A stretch of 64,000 bases of DNA from an uncultured Tenacibaculum sp. (GCF_947502995.1 NZ_CANNBW010000004.1:124001-188000), one strand, 5' to 3'. Shown: positions 1 through 7,484, numbered from the stretch's first letter. Numbers and translations are program-made. Notes: generated from the sequence alone by a model not told the origin.

Positions 1-1
1 T

Positions 2-759
2 AAAAGAATTTCTAAAATACCTAATAATGTTCAAGATAGAACATCAATTGCTTGGAGAAAGTTATGCGAGTATATAGATCAACTTGCAGAAAGCAACGCA
101 GAAGAGTTTTCACCGAGGGATTTTCTTGGTAACGAGTTGTTTTCTCAAATTTATACTTTGCCAGAATCTATAGCTAAGCTTAAAAACGTAAAAAAAAATC
201 ACTTATATGGTAGTAATTTAAAGCGAATTCCACCAGAAATAGGAGAGATGGAATCACTTGAATTCTTTGATCCTTATGCATCTTATGATTTACATTGGTT
301 TCCATTTGAAATATTAAATGTAAAAACCTAAAAGACAGTCGTATTAGTACAAGAGTGCTTTATGGGAATTACAAAAACCGTATGGGATTTCCTCGATTAA
401 ATCATAATCCTATTCGATATCATGGTGATACTTTAAAATGTAGTATTTGTAGTAAACAAATGAGCTATGAAGAAACAAATCAGATGTGGATAACTACCAG
501 AGTAGGAACAGATATCATTCCAATGTTAGCTAACTTATGTTCAAAAGAATGTGAAGAACAACTTCCAAAACCAACAAAATATTATGTGCAATTTCCACAC
601 AAAGGAGGAGCAGATTTAGTACAACCAGATATGAGCGAATTTGAATATATTGAAGCTGTATATGAAACGGTTACTATGGAAAAAGTCCAAATAAAGAATG
701 AGGAGTCAAAAGACAATAGATCTAAATTTTTAAAATTTTTAAGTAAACTATTTTCGTGA
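2..759 (+). pseudogene. Leucine-rich-repeat protein, frameshifted and cut by the window start
   Basis: Two adjacent reading frames look like one protein. The frame open from the window start (to 331) carries LRR-like text such as LPESIAKLKNVKKNHL and LKRIPPEIGEMESLEF. The second frame, usable from about 310 to 759, continues with NLKDSRISTRVLYGNYKNR and a four-Cys cluster (CSIC then LCSKEC) that could bind zinc. The switch lies near 310-330, in an A-rich run, and fits a one-base indel. It may be a real frameshift or a sequencing error. The N-terminus is outside the window. Function unknown; LRRs usually bind proteins. The assignment to one disrupted gene is inference from the continuity of the two frames. 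Confidence 0.55.
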
Positions 760-1493
760 GAGTATTAGTCCGTTTGTTATACGATTTTAAAGATGAAACT
801 ATTGATGTTTCATGTAAAGAAGATATTATTTCTAGTATTGAAAAAGTAAAACACGTAAGAGTATTTCATGTTTTTGTATATATTTTAAGTTATGTAGATC
901 AACGTAAATCTATTGTTTTAAAAAAGAAAAATGATAAAGTTCTTGTAGAGTATTTAGATAATAATAAAGTTACTTTTTCTGAATTCGAAATTTCAAGTAT
1001 AGAATCTTTTTATGGTTATTTAGATAATTTTCTGGAGAAAAATTTAAATGATACAGATGAGTTTTTTGAAAATAATAAAGCAAAAAAAGAAACTTTAAGT
1101 AAAGAAAATTATCAAAAATGGAAATTAAAGTATAATCTAGAACAAAAAAATGAACGAAAGAAAAAGTGGAAAAATGCCTTAATAGTAATTGCTCTATCAC
1201 CTTTATTTATTTACATAATAAACCTTATTTATACTGGAGAGTATAAGTTTATTGGGCAAAAAACTCAAATTGTAAAAGCACATATTTACAAAATAAATTG
1301 GGCCCATGCCGGACCTGGGAGATATTATCAACGACTATATTATAAATATAGTTGCAATAACAAGTCTTATAATGATATAACAACTATTAATAAGTTTGTA
1401 GGTGAACGAAAAGTAGGAGATTCGATAGTGCTAAAAATTTCAGAATCTAATCCAATGCGTTATGTAATCAAGGATTATATTACTACTAAATAA
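756..1493 (+). CDS. Membrane protein with a DUF3592-like C-terminal region
   Basis: A 245-residue protein with a GTG start that overlaps the stop of the preceding frame, so the two are probably translated together. The first 130 residues are charged and lysine-rich. One hydrophobic segment lies at about residues 140-162 (ALIVIALSPLFIYIINLIY). The C-terminal 75 residues (GERKVGDSIVLKISESNP and the preceding YYKYSCNNKSYN) resemble the small beta domain of DUF3592-type membrane proteins. No function is known to me. It is followed by the regulatory leader of the RNA-repair locus. Confidence 0.6.
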   Translation: MRVLVRLLYDFKDETIDVSCKEDIISSIEKVKHVRVFHVFVYILSYVDQRKSIVLKKKNDKVLVEYLDNNKVTFSEFEISSIESFYGYLDNFLEKNLNDTDEFFENNKAKKETLSKENYQKWKLKYNLEQKNERKKKWKNALIVIALSPLFIYIINLIYTGEYKFIGQKTQIVKAHIYKINWAHAGPGRYYQRLYYKYSCNNKSYNDITTINKFVGERKVGDSIVLKISESNPMRYVIKDYITTK

Positions 1494-1592
1494 GTGTAAA
1501 ATTTTAATTTAAAATCAATCTAAGCCTGTAAATCAAATAAAATTGTCATATTTGCTGACATAATTATTAACGCAAAAACAAAAATATAACCT

Positions 1593-1655
1593 ATGCTAAT
1601 GCAATTTAATCACATATCGGACGCTCAAAAGCGGTTTTTATGGAGTTACAAATAG
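1593..1655 (+). CDS. Possible 20-residue leader peptide
   Basis: Short ORF beginning MLMQFNHISDAQKRF, in an otherwise non-coding leader. It lies between a promoter-like CATATTTG (about 1547-1554) and a strong hairpin with a T-run at 1683-1715. GGACGCT inside the ORF (1619-1625) is complementary to AGCGTCC (1682-1688), the 5' arm of that terminator, so ORF sequence and terminator could form alternative structures. This layout suits transcription attenuation. Whether it is translated is unknown. Confidence 0.3.
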   Translation: MLMQFNHISDAQKRFLWSYK

Positions 1656-1682
1656 GTTATTGTAGTATAAAATCACTCAAAA

Positions 1683-1715
1683 GCGTCCAAGTTGTAAAAT
1701 TTGGACGCTTTTTTT
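1683..1715 (+). terminator. Rho-independent terminator / attenuator
   Basis: GCGTCCAA (1683-1690) pairs with TTGGACGC (1701-1708) and is followed by seven T. A near copy of stem and tail is found at 10963-10992, again just after a very short ORF. Confidence 0.75.
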
Positions 1716-1795
1716 ATGAAAAAAATGTAGCCCTTTGAAAAAAGAGTCAATAGTACTACATAACTCAATTACAATAGATTAATTATCTGAAGAAA

Positions 1796-1873
1796 TTCGG
1801 ACAGGATTTTTATTTTCTTTAATTGATTTAAGTATTTGATTTACAGTAAAATAAATTCATTTTTTTCTTGCGT
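1796..1873 (+). promoter_or_regulatory. Conserved upstream block, copy 1
   Basis: About 78 bases beginning CGGACAGGATTTTTATT and ending AAAATAAATTC, a T-run and CTTGCGT. It aligns over nearly its whole length with 11106-11182. The end supplies a TTG that could be the -33 element, with ATCTTTGC (about 1891-1898) near -7. The two copies lie upstream of the rtcB module and of the long tRNA array, which suggests shared control. Confidence 0.55.
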
Positions 1874-2019
1874 AATAAAAAAAAGCCTCACATCTTTGCA
1901 TCGCAATTAAAGCAAAAACAAAATATCGTTTTAATAACTTTATTATAATAGTTAGGGGAGTCTAACTAATATAAAATAAAAAAAGGAGTTAAAACTTAAC
2001 ACATAAAAAACGAAGTAAA

Positions 2020-2103
2020 ATGTTCAATTTAAGAAAAGACATCGGTGTAACAAGAGAACTAGGTTCTTATGCACAACAGCTTCGTGACTTCATTCATAAA
2101 TAG
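2020..2103 (+). CDS. Possible 27-residue leader peptide before the rtcB module
   Basis: ATG ORF beginning MFNLRKDIGVTRELGSY, downstream of the conserved promoter block and an AAAAAAGGAG stretch. It is followed within 20 bases by a terminator-like hairpin at 2122-2152. The arrangement promoter, short ORF, terminator, operon recurs at 10840 and 11262. I do not recognise the peptide; translation is unproven. Confidence 0.35.
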   Translation: MFNLRKDIGVTRELGSYAQQLRDFIHK

Positions 2104-2121
2104 TATACAATATGTTTAAAG

Positions 2122-2152
2122 TCCGAAGCCCAAAACAAAGTTTCGGATTTTT
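2122..2152 (+). terminator. Attenuator-like terminator before the rtcB module
   Basis: TCCGAA (2122-2127) pairs with TTCGGA (2142-2147), followed by T5. The stem is only six pairs, so it is weaker than the other terminators here. Confidence 0.5.
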
Positions 2153-2223
2153 AATACTACACAATTCCGTTTAGTTTATTACCATTTCCGAAACAAACAA
2201 AGCAACGTTTAATAGGAAAATAA

Positions 2224-2919
2224 TTGAAACCAGAACATAAAAAGTCGAAAAGACTTAAAGAGGTTCGTGGTATCTGGAAAAGACAACGTCAAATTTGGAA
2301 ACAAAAACAAAGTTTAGGTTATATAAAACTTGAAAAACCAATTCGACATGGTTGGTTTAAAGAGATCGTTATAACTCAAAATGTAGATCGATATAAAAAC
2401 AAGAAAGAGATTCTTGAATTATACGATGTAATAGAGAAGAAATTTTGGGGTAGAACCAAAGAAGAAGCAGATCAACAATGGTTTGATCAAATTTCAAAAT
2501 ATCTGATCTATAAAAATTTTCCAACCATCAGTAAACGTCAATTCAACAGATTAAGTTATAAAGCACAAAAGATGTGCACTGTGTATTCGTACAGAACAGA
2601 AGATAAAAAGCTTAGAAAAAGATTTTATGTACGAATTCCTAAAAGCGCCTATCGTATAAAATACACGAGAGCTTATATAACGCATTCTAAAAAAATTGAT
2701 CCAGAGTTAGAAAGTGAAGATACTTTACTTGATAACAAGTTGTTAAGAAACGGATACTACAAAGCAAACGCAAAATTTTGTGGTTGGAATCGAAAAGATT
2801 ATTGGACAACCCAAGATTTTACAAAGGATAAACTTAAAGCTAAAAAACAATTAAAAGCTTTACAAAACTATCCAATAGCAGCAATTTTAAATGGGAAAGT
2901 AACATGGGAAAGAGATTAA
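2224..2919 (+). CDS. Basic protein of unknown family, next to RtcB
   Basis: A 231-residue, very lysine- and arginine-rich protein with no signal peptide or membrane segment. The start is TTG at 2224, preceded by AGGAAA; no better start is visible. Its end overlaps the rtcB start by 16 bases, so the two are translationally coupled. The strong positive charge (for example KKSKRLKEVRGIWKRQRQ) and the context suggest RNA binding, but this is inference; no catalytic motif was seen. Confidence 0.7.
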   Translation: MKPEHKKSKRLKEVRGIWKRQRQIWKQKQSLGYIKLEKPIRHGWFKEIVITQNVDRYKNKKEILELYDVIEKKFWGRTKEEADQQWFDQISKYLIYKNFPTISKRQFNRLSYKAQKMCTVYSYRTEDKKLRKRFYVRIPKSAYRIKYTRAYITHSKKIDPELESEDTLLDNKLLRNGYYKANAKFCGWNRKDYWTTQDFTKDKLKAKKQLKALQNYPIAAILNGKVTWERD

Positions 2920-4295
2920 AAGGAAAAGACCTAATCAATTTAGGATTTCCACAAAATAATAGTATAAACATCGCCTTAGGGCAAATTAACCGATACAGAA
3001 AAAAGGAAAAGAAAGAGCGCATTTTAGAAGAAGCAAAAGACGTATTGCTTCATCCAGAAAAATATCAGGGAAATGCGATTTGGGGGAAAGTTGCAGAAGG
3101 TTTAACAAAACCAGTAGAAGTTAGAATGCATCAATTACGAAATACAAGAGCTCCATTTTCAATTTATGGAGAAAACGAAATTGATGATCAAGCAAAGTAT
3201 CAATTATACGATGCTTTAAAATTACCAATAGCAGTGCAAGGAGCATTAATGCCAGATGCACATTCGGGGTACGGTTTGCCCATTGGCGGAGTTTTAGCTA
3301 CAGAGAATGCAGTAATTCCATATGGTGTGGGATTAGACATCGGTTGTAGAATGGCTTTAAGTATTTATCCAATGAAAGCTTCTTACATCAAAGGAAAGCA
3401 ACATCAAATGGAGAATATTTTAAAAGAGCATACAAAGTTTGGAATGTATGAAACTCATGATAAAAAAAAAGATCATGAAATATTTGAACGTAGTGAGTTT
3501 CGAGATATTCCATTAGTAAGGCGCTTAAAAACAAAGGCATTTAGACAATTAGGAACTTCAGGAAGTGGAAATCACTTTGTAGAGTTCGGAATTGTAACGA
3601 TAACTGATGAAAAGAACGAGTTTAATTTACCAGTTGGTGAATATGTGGGATTATTATCTCACAGTGGATCAAGAGCTTTAGGGGCTAATATAGCAAAACA
3701 TTATACCTATTTAGCGAGTAAGCAATGTCCGTTACCAAAGAATGTACAGCATTTAGCTTGGTTAGATTTAAATACACATGACGGACAAGAATATTGGTTA
3801 GCTATGAATTTAGCAGGTGATTATGCAAAAGCTTGTCATGATAATATTCACAAACGTGTAGCAAAACTGTTAGGAGTAAAGCCACTAGCAATGGTTGAAA
3901 ATCATCACAATTTTGCTTGGAAAGAACAAGTAAACGGAGTAGAACGAATTGTACATAGAAAAGGAGCAACTCCAGCGAGCAAAGGAGAATTAGGAGTAAT
4001 TCCAGGATCTATGACAACACCAGGATACATTGTTCGAGGTTTGGGTAATGAAGAAAGTTTACAGTCTGCATCACATGGAGCAGGAAGAAAGCATTCTAGA
4101 AGAAAATGTAAAGAGAAGTTTACCAAAAGTGACATTAAGCATCAACTGAATATGAATCAAGTGAGTTTAATTGGAGGTGGAATTGATGAAGCGCCAATGG
4201 CATATAAAAACATAAAAAAAGTCATGGCAAATCAACAAGAACTGGTAGAAGTCGTCGGAACTTTTACCCCGAAAATTGTAAGAATGGATAAGTAG
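2904..4295 (+). CDS. rtcB: RtcB-family RNA ligase
   Basis: A 463-residue RtcB. Visible family motifs in order: MPDAHSGYGLPIGGV, GVGLDIGCRM with the metal-binding Cys, GSGNHFVEFG, LSHSGSRALG, a PGSM block followed by TTPGYIVRG, and the guanylylated-His motif SASHGAGRKHSR, then LIGGGIDEAPMAYK. All metal and catalytic residues look intact. About 60-100 extra N-terminal residues precede the usual core. RtcB joins RNA 3'-phosphate or 2',3'-cyclic phosphate to 5'-OH using GTP and Mn2+. It lies with PrfH, a known partnership for repair and rescue of damaged ribosomes, and within 3 kb of interrupted tRNA genes, which are plausible further substrates (inference). Confidence 0.96.
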   Translation: MGKRLKGKDLINLGFPQNNSINIALGQINRYRKKEKKERILEEAKDVLLHPEKYQGNAIWGKVAEGLTKPVEVRMHQLRNTRAPFSIYGENEIDDQAKYQLYDALKLPIAVQGALMPDAHSGYGLPIGGVLATENAVIPYGVGLDIGCRMALSIYPMKASYIKGKQHQMENILKEHTKFGMYETHDKKKDHEIFERSEFRDIPLVRRLKTKAFRQLGTSGSGNHFVEFGIVTITDEKNEFNLPVGEYVGLLSHSGSRALGANIAKHYTYLASKQCPLPKNVQHLAWLDLNTHDGQEYWLAMNLAGDYAKACHDNIHKRVAKLLGVKPLAMVENHHNFAWKEQVNGVERIVHRKGATPASKGELGVIPGSMTTPGYIVRGLGNEESLQSASHGAGRKHSRRKCKEKFTKSDIKHQLNMNQVSLIGGGIDEAPMAYKNIKKVMANQQELVEVVGTFTPKIVRMDK

Positions 4296-4336
4296 TTCAG
4301 TGAAAAATGATCATTTTTTAATGATGAATTACGAAT

Positions 4337-4456
4337 TGTCACTTCGAGTGAAATTATTTGAAATGGTATGGAGAATAATTTTATATCGAGAAGTAATCGA
4401 ATTGTTCTCGATACAATTTTACTTCATTTTCATTCATAAAATAACTCGAACTGACA
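4337..4456. repeat. Dispersed palindromic repeat, copy 1
   Basis: A 120-base unit starting TGTCACTTCGAGTGA and ending ACTCGAACTGACA, with an inner inverted pair around TATCGAGAAG and GTTCTCGATA. It matches 5107-5228. Units of this style are common in flavobacterial intergenic regions; here they flank the nucleotidyltransferase gene. Confidence 0.8.
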
Positions 4457-4471
4457 TTAGTATAACTAAGA

Positions 4472-5098
4472 ATGTTTAATAAAATATTTCAAAAAAACAA
4501 ACAGCTAAAAACAAAGAGCCAATGGCGAATAGCTAATAGTATAAAAAATAAAACTATGGGAGCACAACATAACACAAAAAGATACGGAGAATTATGGCCT
4601 GATTACCGTATAGAATTAGGCTTAAAAATATTAGAAAAATTAAAACAATGGATTGTTATTTCTGGAGGTTGGGCCTGGCATTTTATGTCAGAAATGAATC
4701 ATAAGGAATACAAACATGCACATGATCATAAGGATATAGACATTTTTGTGAATCCTAAAAATGTAGGAATTGTAATGCAAATTTTATTGGATGAAGGATT
4801 TGAAAAAGTTTGGACTCGTTACGATCATATGCCTAGCCAAGAGAATTTTAGAAGATACGAAAAAATAGAATGGTTACCAACAGGAAGAGAAGTTAGAATT
4901 ACAATCGATTTCTTCGAATCTAAAACCATAGCAACAACAGAAGTTAATGGTTGGCATGTAGTTCAGCCAGAAACGTTATTAAGTTTTTATTCAAACATTC
5001 ATTCAAGTGATAAATGTTGGGCAGTAAAAACCGCAGTAAAATTAGTATCAGAAGGAAAAAATCCAATTGGCAATCCATTGTTATCAAAAATGCCTTAA
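4472..5098 (+). CDS. Nucleotidyltransferase-fold protein in the rtcB-prfH module
   Basis: A 208-residue protein. ISGGWAWHFMS (about residues 63-73) and DHKDIDIFVNP (about 85-95) form the GG-x(n)-DxD signature of the polymerase-beta-type nucleotidyltransferase fold. RITIDFFES (about 148-156) supplies a third acidic residue. It resembles the ANT(2'')/minimal nucleotidyltransferase group more than CCA-adding enzymes, with no tRNA-binding domain. In this context it could add nucleotides to damaged RNA ends; the substrate is unknown. It is flanked on both sides by the same palindromic repeat. Confidence 0.75.
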   Translation: MFNKIFQKNKQLKTKSQWRIANSIKNKTMGAQHNTKRYGELWPDYRIELGLKILEKLKQWIVISGGWAWHFMSEMNHKEYKHAHDHKDIDIFVNPKNVGIVMQILLDEGFEKVWTRYDHMPSQENFRRYEKIEWLPTGREVRITIDFFESKTIATTEVNGWHVVQPETLLSFYSNIHSSDKCWAVKTAVKLVSEGKNPIGNPLLSKMP

Positions 5099-5106
5099 AG
5101 GCACTT

Positions 5107-5228
5107 TATCACTTCGAGTGAAAGTATTCAAAATGAAATAAAGAATGCTTTTGTATCGAGAAGAGTTTGGTAGGTTCTCGATAAAATTTGAACCTCATTT
5201 CATTCGATTAAAATCACTCGAACTGACA
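5107..5228. repeat. Dispersed palindromic repeat, copy 2
   Basis: Begins TATCACTTCGAGTGAAAG and ends CACTCGAACTGACA, with GTATCGAGAAG and GGTTCTCGATA inside. Homologous to 4337-4456 in the same orientation. Confidence 0.8.
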
Positions 5229-5241
5229 ATAATAAAATAAC

Positions 5242-5937
5242 ATGGAAACAAAAACAATTCAATTTACCGCAGGTCGTGGACCTGCAGAATGTACTTTGGT
5301 AGTTGCTAAAATATTAAAAACGTTCCTGAAAAAATTAGAAGAAAATAAGTATGATTATACGATTCTTCAAAAAGAAAATGGGAATGAAAATGGAACTGTT
5401 CAATCGGTTACAATCCAAATTGTAGGTAAAAGCTTGACTTCATTTTTAAAAGAATGGTTAGGCACTATTCAATGGGTTGGTACATCAACATTCAGAAAAC
5501 ATCACAAACGTAAAAACTGGTTTATCGGTTGTTTTGAATTAAAAATTAATAACAAAATTACTGTAGATGAAAAGCAAATAGCATTTCAAGCCATAAGAAG
5601 TTCTGGTCCTGGAGGACAACATGTAAATAAAGTAAGTTCTGCGATTAGAGCAAAACATATTCCAACAGGAATTCAAGTATTGGTATCAGAAAGTAGATCA
5701 CAGCATCAAAATAAAAAGATAGCAATACAACGATTAAAAGAACGAGTGGTAGCAAGTAATATTGAACAATTACAGCAATCGGTACAACAAGAATGGGAAA
5801 ATCATTTGAATATAGAAAGAGGAAATCCTGTACAGATTTTTAATGGAACAGATTTTAAAATTCAAAAACAGAAAAAGAAAAACTATAAATTAAAACGTAA
5901 TCAATTAAAAAATGATTTGCGTAGAGAATTGAATTAA
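5242..5937 (+). CDS. prfH: Peptide chain release factor H (PrfH)
   Basis: A 231-residue release-factor homologue. It opens with the PrfH-type TAGRGPAECTLVV sequence and carries the GGQ peptidyl-hydrolysis motif in RSSGPGGQHVNKVSSA (about residues 122-137), followed by a basic tail. It lacks the stop-codon-recognition domain of RF1 and RF2, as expected for PrfH. In studied bacteria PrfH releases peptides from ribosomes cut in the decoding centre so that an RtcB-type ligase can reseal the rRNA. Co-location with rtcB here fits that role. Confidence 0.93.
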   Translation: METKTIQFTAGRGPAECTLVVAKILKTFLKKLEENKYDYTILQKENGNENGTVQSVTIQIVGKSLTSFLKEWLGTIQWVGTSTFRKHHKRKNWFIGCFELKINNKITVDEKQIAFQAIRSSGPGGQHVNKVSSAIRAKHIPTGIQVLVSESRSQHQNKKIAIQRLKERVVASNIEQLQQSVQQEWENHLNIERGNPVQIFNGTDFKIQKQKKKNYKLKRNQLKNDLRRELN

Positions 5938-5973
5938 ACATAATGAATGTTCTCGAAATAATATTGAAACAAA

Positions 5974-6525
5974 ATGAAAACACTAACGAATAATTACATA
6001 TTTAAAGCATTAGATGCATATCCATATGATTTAGAAGAAGCTATGGAAGCTTTAACTTATGCTTTAGCCTATGATGAAAAAAACACTATGGTGTTAGGCT
6101 TGCTTGGACGCATTTATGCTGAGAGTTTATATGATTATGAAAAGGCGAAAAGTTATTTTGCTGAAGCTTTAGCTGAGGATATTAATGCATTTCATATTTA
6201 CCCGCATTATGTTAATGTTCTATTATGGAATGAAGATTTAGATGAAGCTGAAAAATTAATAGATTTTGCTTTAAAAATTAAAGGTTCAGACAAAGCGGTT
6301 TTATATGTAAGTAAAGCAAGACTTTATGAACAAAAAAGATCTTATCAAAAGGCATTAGGTTTCTTAAAAGAGGCAAAAATTCATACGTATAATGATAGTT
6401 TTATGTATACAATTGATCAGCATAAAGATAGGATTAAAGACAAAGTTCCACGGAAAAAGAAAAAGACTAAAAAGAAAGAAAAGAAAAAAGAAGCTAAAGC
6501 AAAGAAAAACAAGAAAAAGAAATAA
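5974..6525 (+). CDS. TPR-repeat protein with a lysine-rich tail
   Basis: A 183-residue protein with helical tetratricopeptide-like repeats (ALAYDEKNTMVLGLLGRIYA, then EDLDEAEKLIDFALK and ALGFLKEAKIH). The last 30 residues are almost all Lys, Arg, Glu and Ala, a likely nucleic-acid-binding tail. It follows prfH by 36 bases, so it is probably in the operon. TPRs usually mediate protein contacts; the partner is unknown. Confidence 0.7.
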   Translation: MKTLTNNYIFKALDAYPYDLEEAMEALTYALAYDEKNTMVLGLLGRIYAESLYDYEKAKSYFAEALAEDINAFHIYPHYVNVLLWNEDLDEAEKLIDFALKIKGSDKAVLYVSKARLYEQKRSYQKALGFLKEAKIHTYNDSFMYTIDQHKDRIKDKVPRKKKKTKKKEKKKEAKAKKNKKKK

Positions 6526-6552
6526 TTGAGTTTAATCATTAAAAATAAAAAA

Positions 6553-6864
6553 ATGAGAAGAGAAGTTTTAAAAAGGTTTTTACAAGGCACAGATAATTCA
6601 GGAAGATTTATTGTTCAGTCTAAAGTAACAGGAATCACATATTATGTAGAGCCTATAGATCAAGGAAAACCTGATAAATTATGGGGAGATATAGATCCGG
6701 CTACTAAAAAACTCACTGGCGATTATGGAAATGTTAGGAGAGGAGCTGTAAAACCTTCTGAATCCTTAATTACTGAGGCGAATGGCTTTGTAAATATTGA
6801 TACATTTAAAGGAAGTCCGCTTGCTGAAATCGATCGTAGAGATAAAATTTATGAAAATAAATAA
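6553..6864 (+). CDS. Small conserved-looking protein of unknown function
   Basis: A 103-residue protein if started at ATG 6553 (MRREVLKRFLQG); a TTG at 6526 would add nine residues. It is directly behind the TPR gene. It contains FIVQSKVTGITYYVEPID and a KLWGDIDPATKKLTGDYG segment. No signal peptide and no recognised domain. Last gene of the rtcB module. Confidence 0.6.
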   Translation: MRREVLKRFLQGTDNSGRFIVQSKVTGITYYVEPIDQGKPDKLWGDIDPATKKLTGDYGNVRRGAVKPSESLITEANGFVNIDTFKGSPLAEIDRRDKIYENK

Positions 6865-6876
6865 CATTATTTTTTA

Positions 6877-6938
6877 TTACGCAAAAACAATGCGCAATAC
6901 ACTTCAATATTTGCAGTGTAATTATGAAAAAGAAATAG
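6877..6938 (+). promoter_or_regulatory. Promoter and tiny leader ORF of the interrupted-tRNA module
   Basis: An inverted repeat, ACGCAAAAAC then AATGCGCAAT, lies upstream of AATATTTG (about -7, 6906-6913) and GCAGTG. An ATG follows at once (6924) and encodes only MKKK. The same arrangement, base for base over most of its length, is found at 14190-14272. Confidence 0.6.
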
Positions 6939-6987
6939 AAAATCTATGAAATTGAAAAGAAGAGGGGGAAGATTGAAAAAGAAAAAA

Positions 6988-7017
6988 GCCTCATCATAAC
7001 GAGGAGTATGATGAGGC
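6988..7017 (+). promoter_or_regulatory. Covarying leader hairpin with an SD-like loop, copy 1
   Basis: GCCTCATCATA pairs with TATGATGAGGC (11 bp, perfect) around the loop ACGAGGAG. Copy 2 at 14287-14316 has paired changes in the stem and the loop ACAAGGAG. The purine loop resembles a ribosome-binding sequence. It lies 31 bases before the first interrupted tRNA gene. Confidence 0.7.
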
Positions 7018-7047
7018 AAAATTAAAAGTTCATTAACATCATAATAT

Positions 7048-7164
7048 AGTTCGGTAGCTCAGCGGTAGAGCAACAGAAAAATACTATTCGCTATGAAAAA
7101 GCAACAATAGTTCCTATGAAAAGATCCAAAATGTGTGTCGCAGGTTCGATTCCTGCCCGAACTA
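7048..7164 (+). tRNA. Interrupted tRNA gene 1, anticodon uncertain
   Basis: Acceptor AGTTCGG/CCGAACT (7 bp), D-arm GCTC/GAGC and T-arm GCAGG TTCGATT CCTGC are perfect. Between the D-arm and variable loop the anticodon arm is replaced by about 60 bases containing a 35-base hairpin element (7083-7117). Three pairs, ACA/TGT, are all that is clear of the anticodon stem, so amino acid identity cannot be assigned. Length is 117 bases instead of about 75. A T/A-arm-intact tRNA with a small insertion at the anticodon is not a group I intron arrangement. RtcB upstream is a candidate joining enzyme. Confidence 0.75.
7083..7117 (+). ncRNA. Hairpin element, permuted form, inside tRNA gene 1
   Basis: ACTATT, C, GCT, loop ATGAAAA, AGC, AAC, AATAGT, TCCTAT. 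Six-pair helix ACTATT/AATAGT and three-pair helix GCT/AGC are separated by a C opposite AAC. This is the same element as at 7173, 7364, 7424 and 7502, but closed at the three-pair end. Confidence 0.75.
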
Positions 7165-7172
7165 CAAATACT

Positions 7173-7226
7173 GACTAAGAAAGTTCCTATTTAACATTAG
7201 CTGTCACCTAAATATTACTTTCCGTT
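7173..7226 (+). ncRNA. Hairpin element copy 3, opposite topology
   Basis: GAC-TAA-GAAAGT-TCCTAT, a loop, then ACTTTC-C-GTT. Helices GAC/GTT and GAAAGT/ACTTTC. The loop holds TTAG CTGTCAC CTAA, which looks like the anticodon arm of tRNA-Asp with the standard loop CTGTCAC. Confidence 0.7.
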
Positions 7227-7236
7227 AGTATTACCA

Positions 7237-7357
7237 GACTCAGTAGCTCAATTGGATAGAGCACTAGATTTGTTATACTGTTCGCTATTAAAAAAGCATA
7301 AATAGTTCCTAGAAACTTTGGTTCTAGAGGTTACAGGTTCGAGTCCTGTCTGAGTCA
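7237..7357 (+). tRNA. Interrupted tRNA gene 2, Thr(UGU) or Gln(UUG)
   Basis: Acceptor GACTCAG/CTGAGTC, D-arm GCTC/GAGC, anticodon stem CTAGA/TCTAG, variable AGGTT and T-arm ACAGG/CCTGT are all perfect, but 54 bases lie between the two strands of the anticodon stem instead of 7. The excess of 47 bases includes the hairpin element at 7277-7311. If the joint keeps the 5' bases TTTGT the anticodon is UGU (Thr); if it keeps the last seven, CTTTGGT, it is UUG (Gln). The body looks more like Thr. Excision would require cutting and ligation. Confidence 0.8.
7277..7311 (+). ncRNA. Hairpin element, permuted form, inside tRNA gene 2
   Basis: ACTGTT, C, GCT, loop ATTAAAAA, AGC, ATA, AATAGT, TCCTA. The G in ACTGTT gives a G-U pair where copy 1 has A-U, so the helix is kept. 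GAAA follows TCCTA(T) in both interrupted tRNAs. Confidence 0.75.
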
Positions 7358-7363
7358 CAAATC

Positions 7364-7413
7364 GACAAAAGAAGTTCCTATAAATTATCCTTAAAAGAAA
7401 AATACTTCTCGTT
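7364..7413 (+). ncRNA. Hairpin element copy 4
   Basis: GAC-AAA-AGAAGT-TCCTAT, loop, ACTTCT-C-GTT. Both helices pair (GAC/GTT with one G-U, AGAAGT/ACTTCT perfect). The loop is A-rich with no clear tRNA arm. Confidence 0.7.
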
Positions 7414-7423
7414 GATTATTAAA

Positions 7424-7484
7424 GACAAAAAGAGTTCCTATTCATGGTTCGATTCCATACACGATTGGTTTTTTACTCTTCGTC
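7424..7484 (+). ncRNA. Hairpin element copy 5, enclosing a T-arm-like sequence
   Basis: GAC-AAA-AAGAGT-TCCTAT, loop, ACTCTT-C-GTC. Both helices are perfect. The loop contains ATGG TTCGATT CCAT, a tRNA T-arm with the standard loop sequence, but no matching acceptor strand was found nearby. Confidence 0.7.

Noticed and set aside
7083..7311. Archaeal bulge-helix-bulge introns
   Set aside because: The element has a 3-against-1 internal loop and a 6-bp helix, not two 3-base bulges around 4 bp, and no splicing endonuclease gene is seen.
7371..7386. GAAGTTCCTAT resembles a yeast FRT half-site
   Set aside because: Only about 11 bases match, the other copies keep pairing rather than sequence, and no recombinase gene is present. 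Chance similarity.
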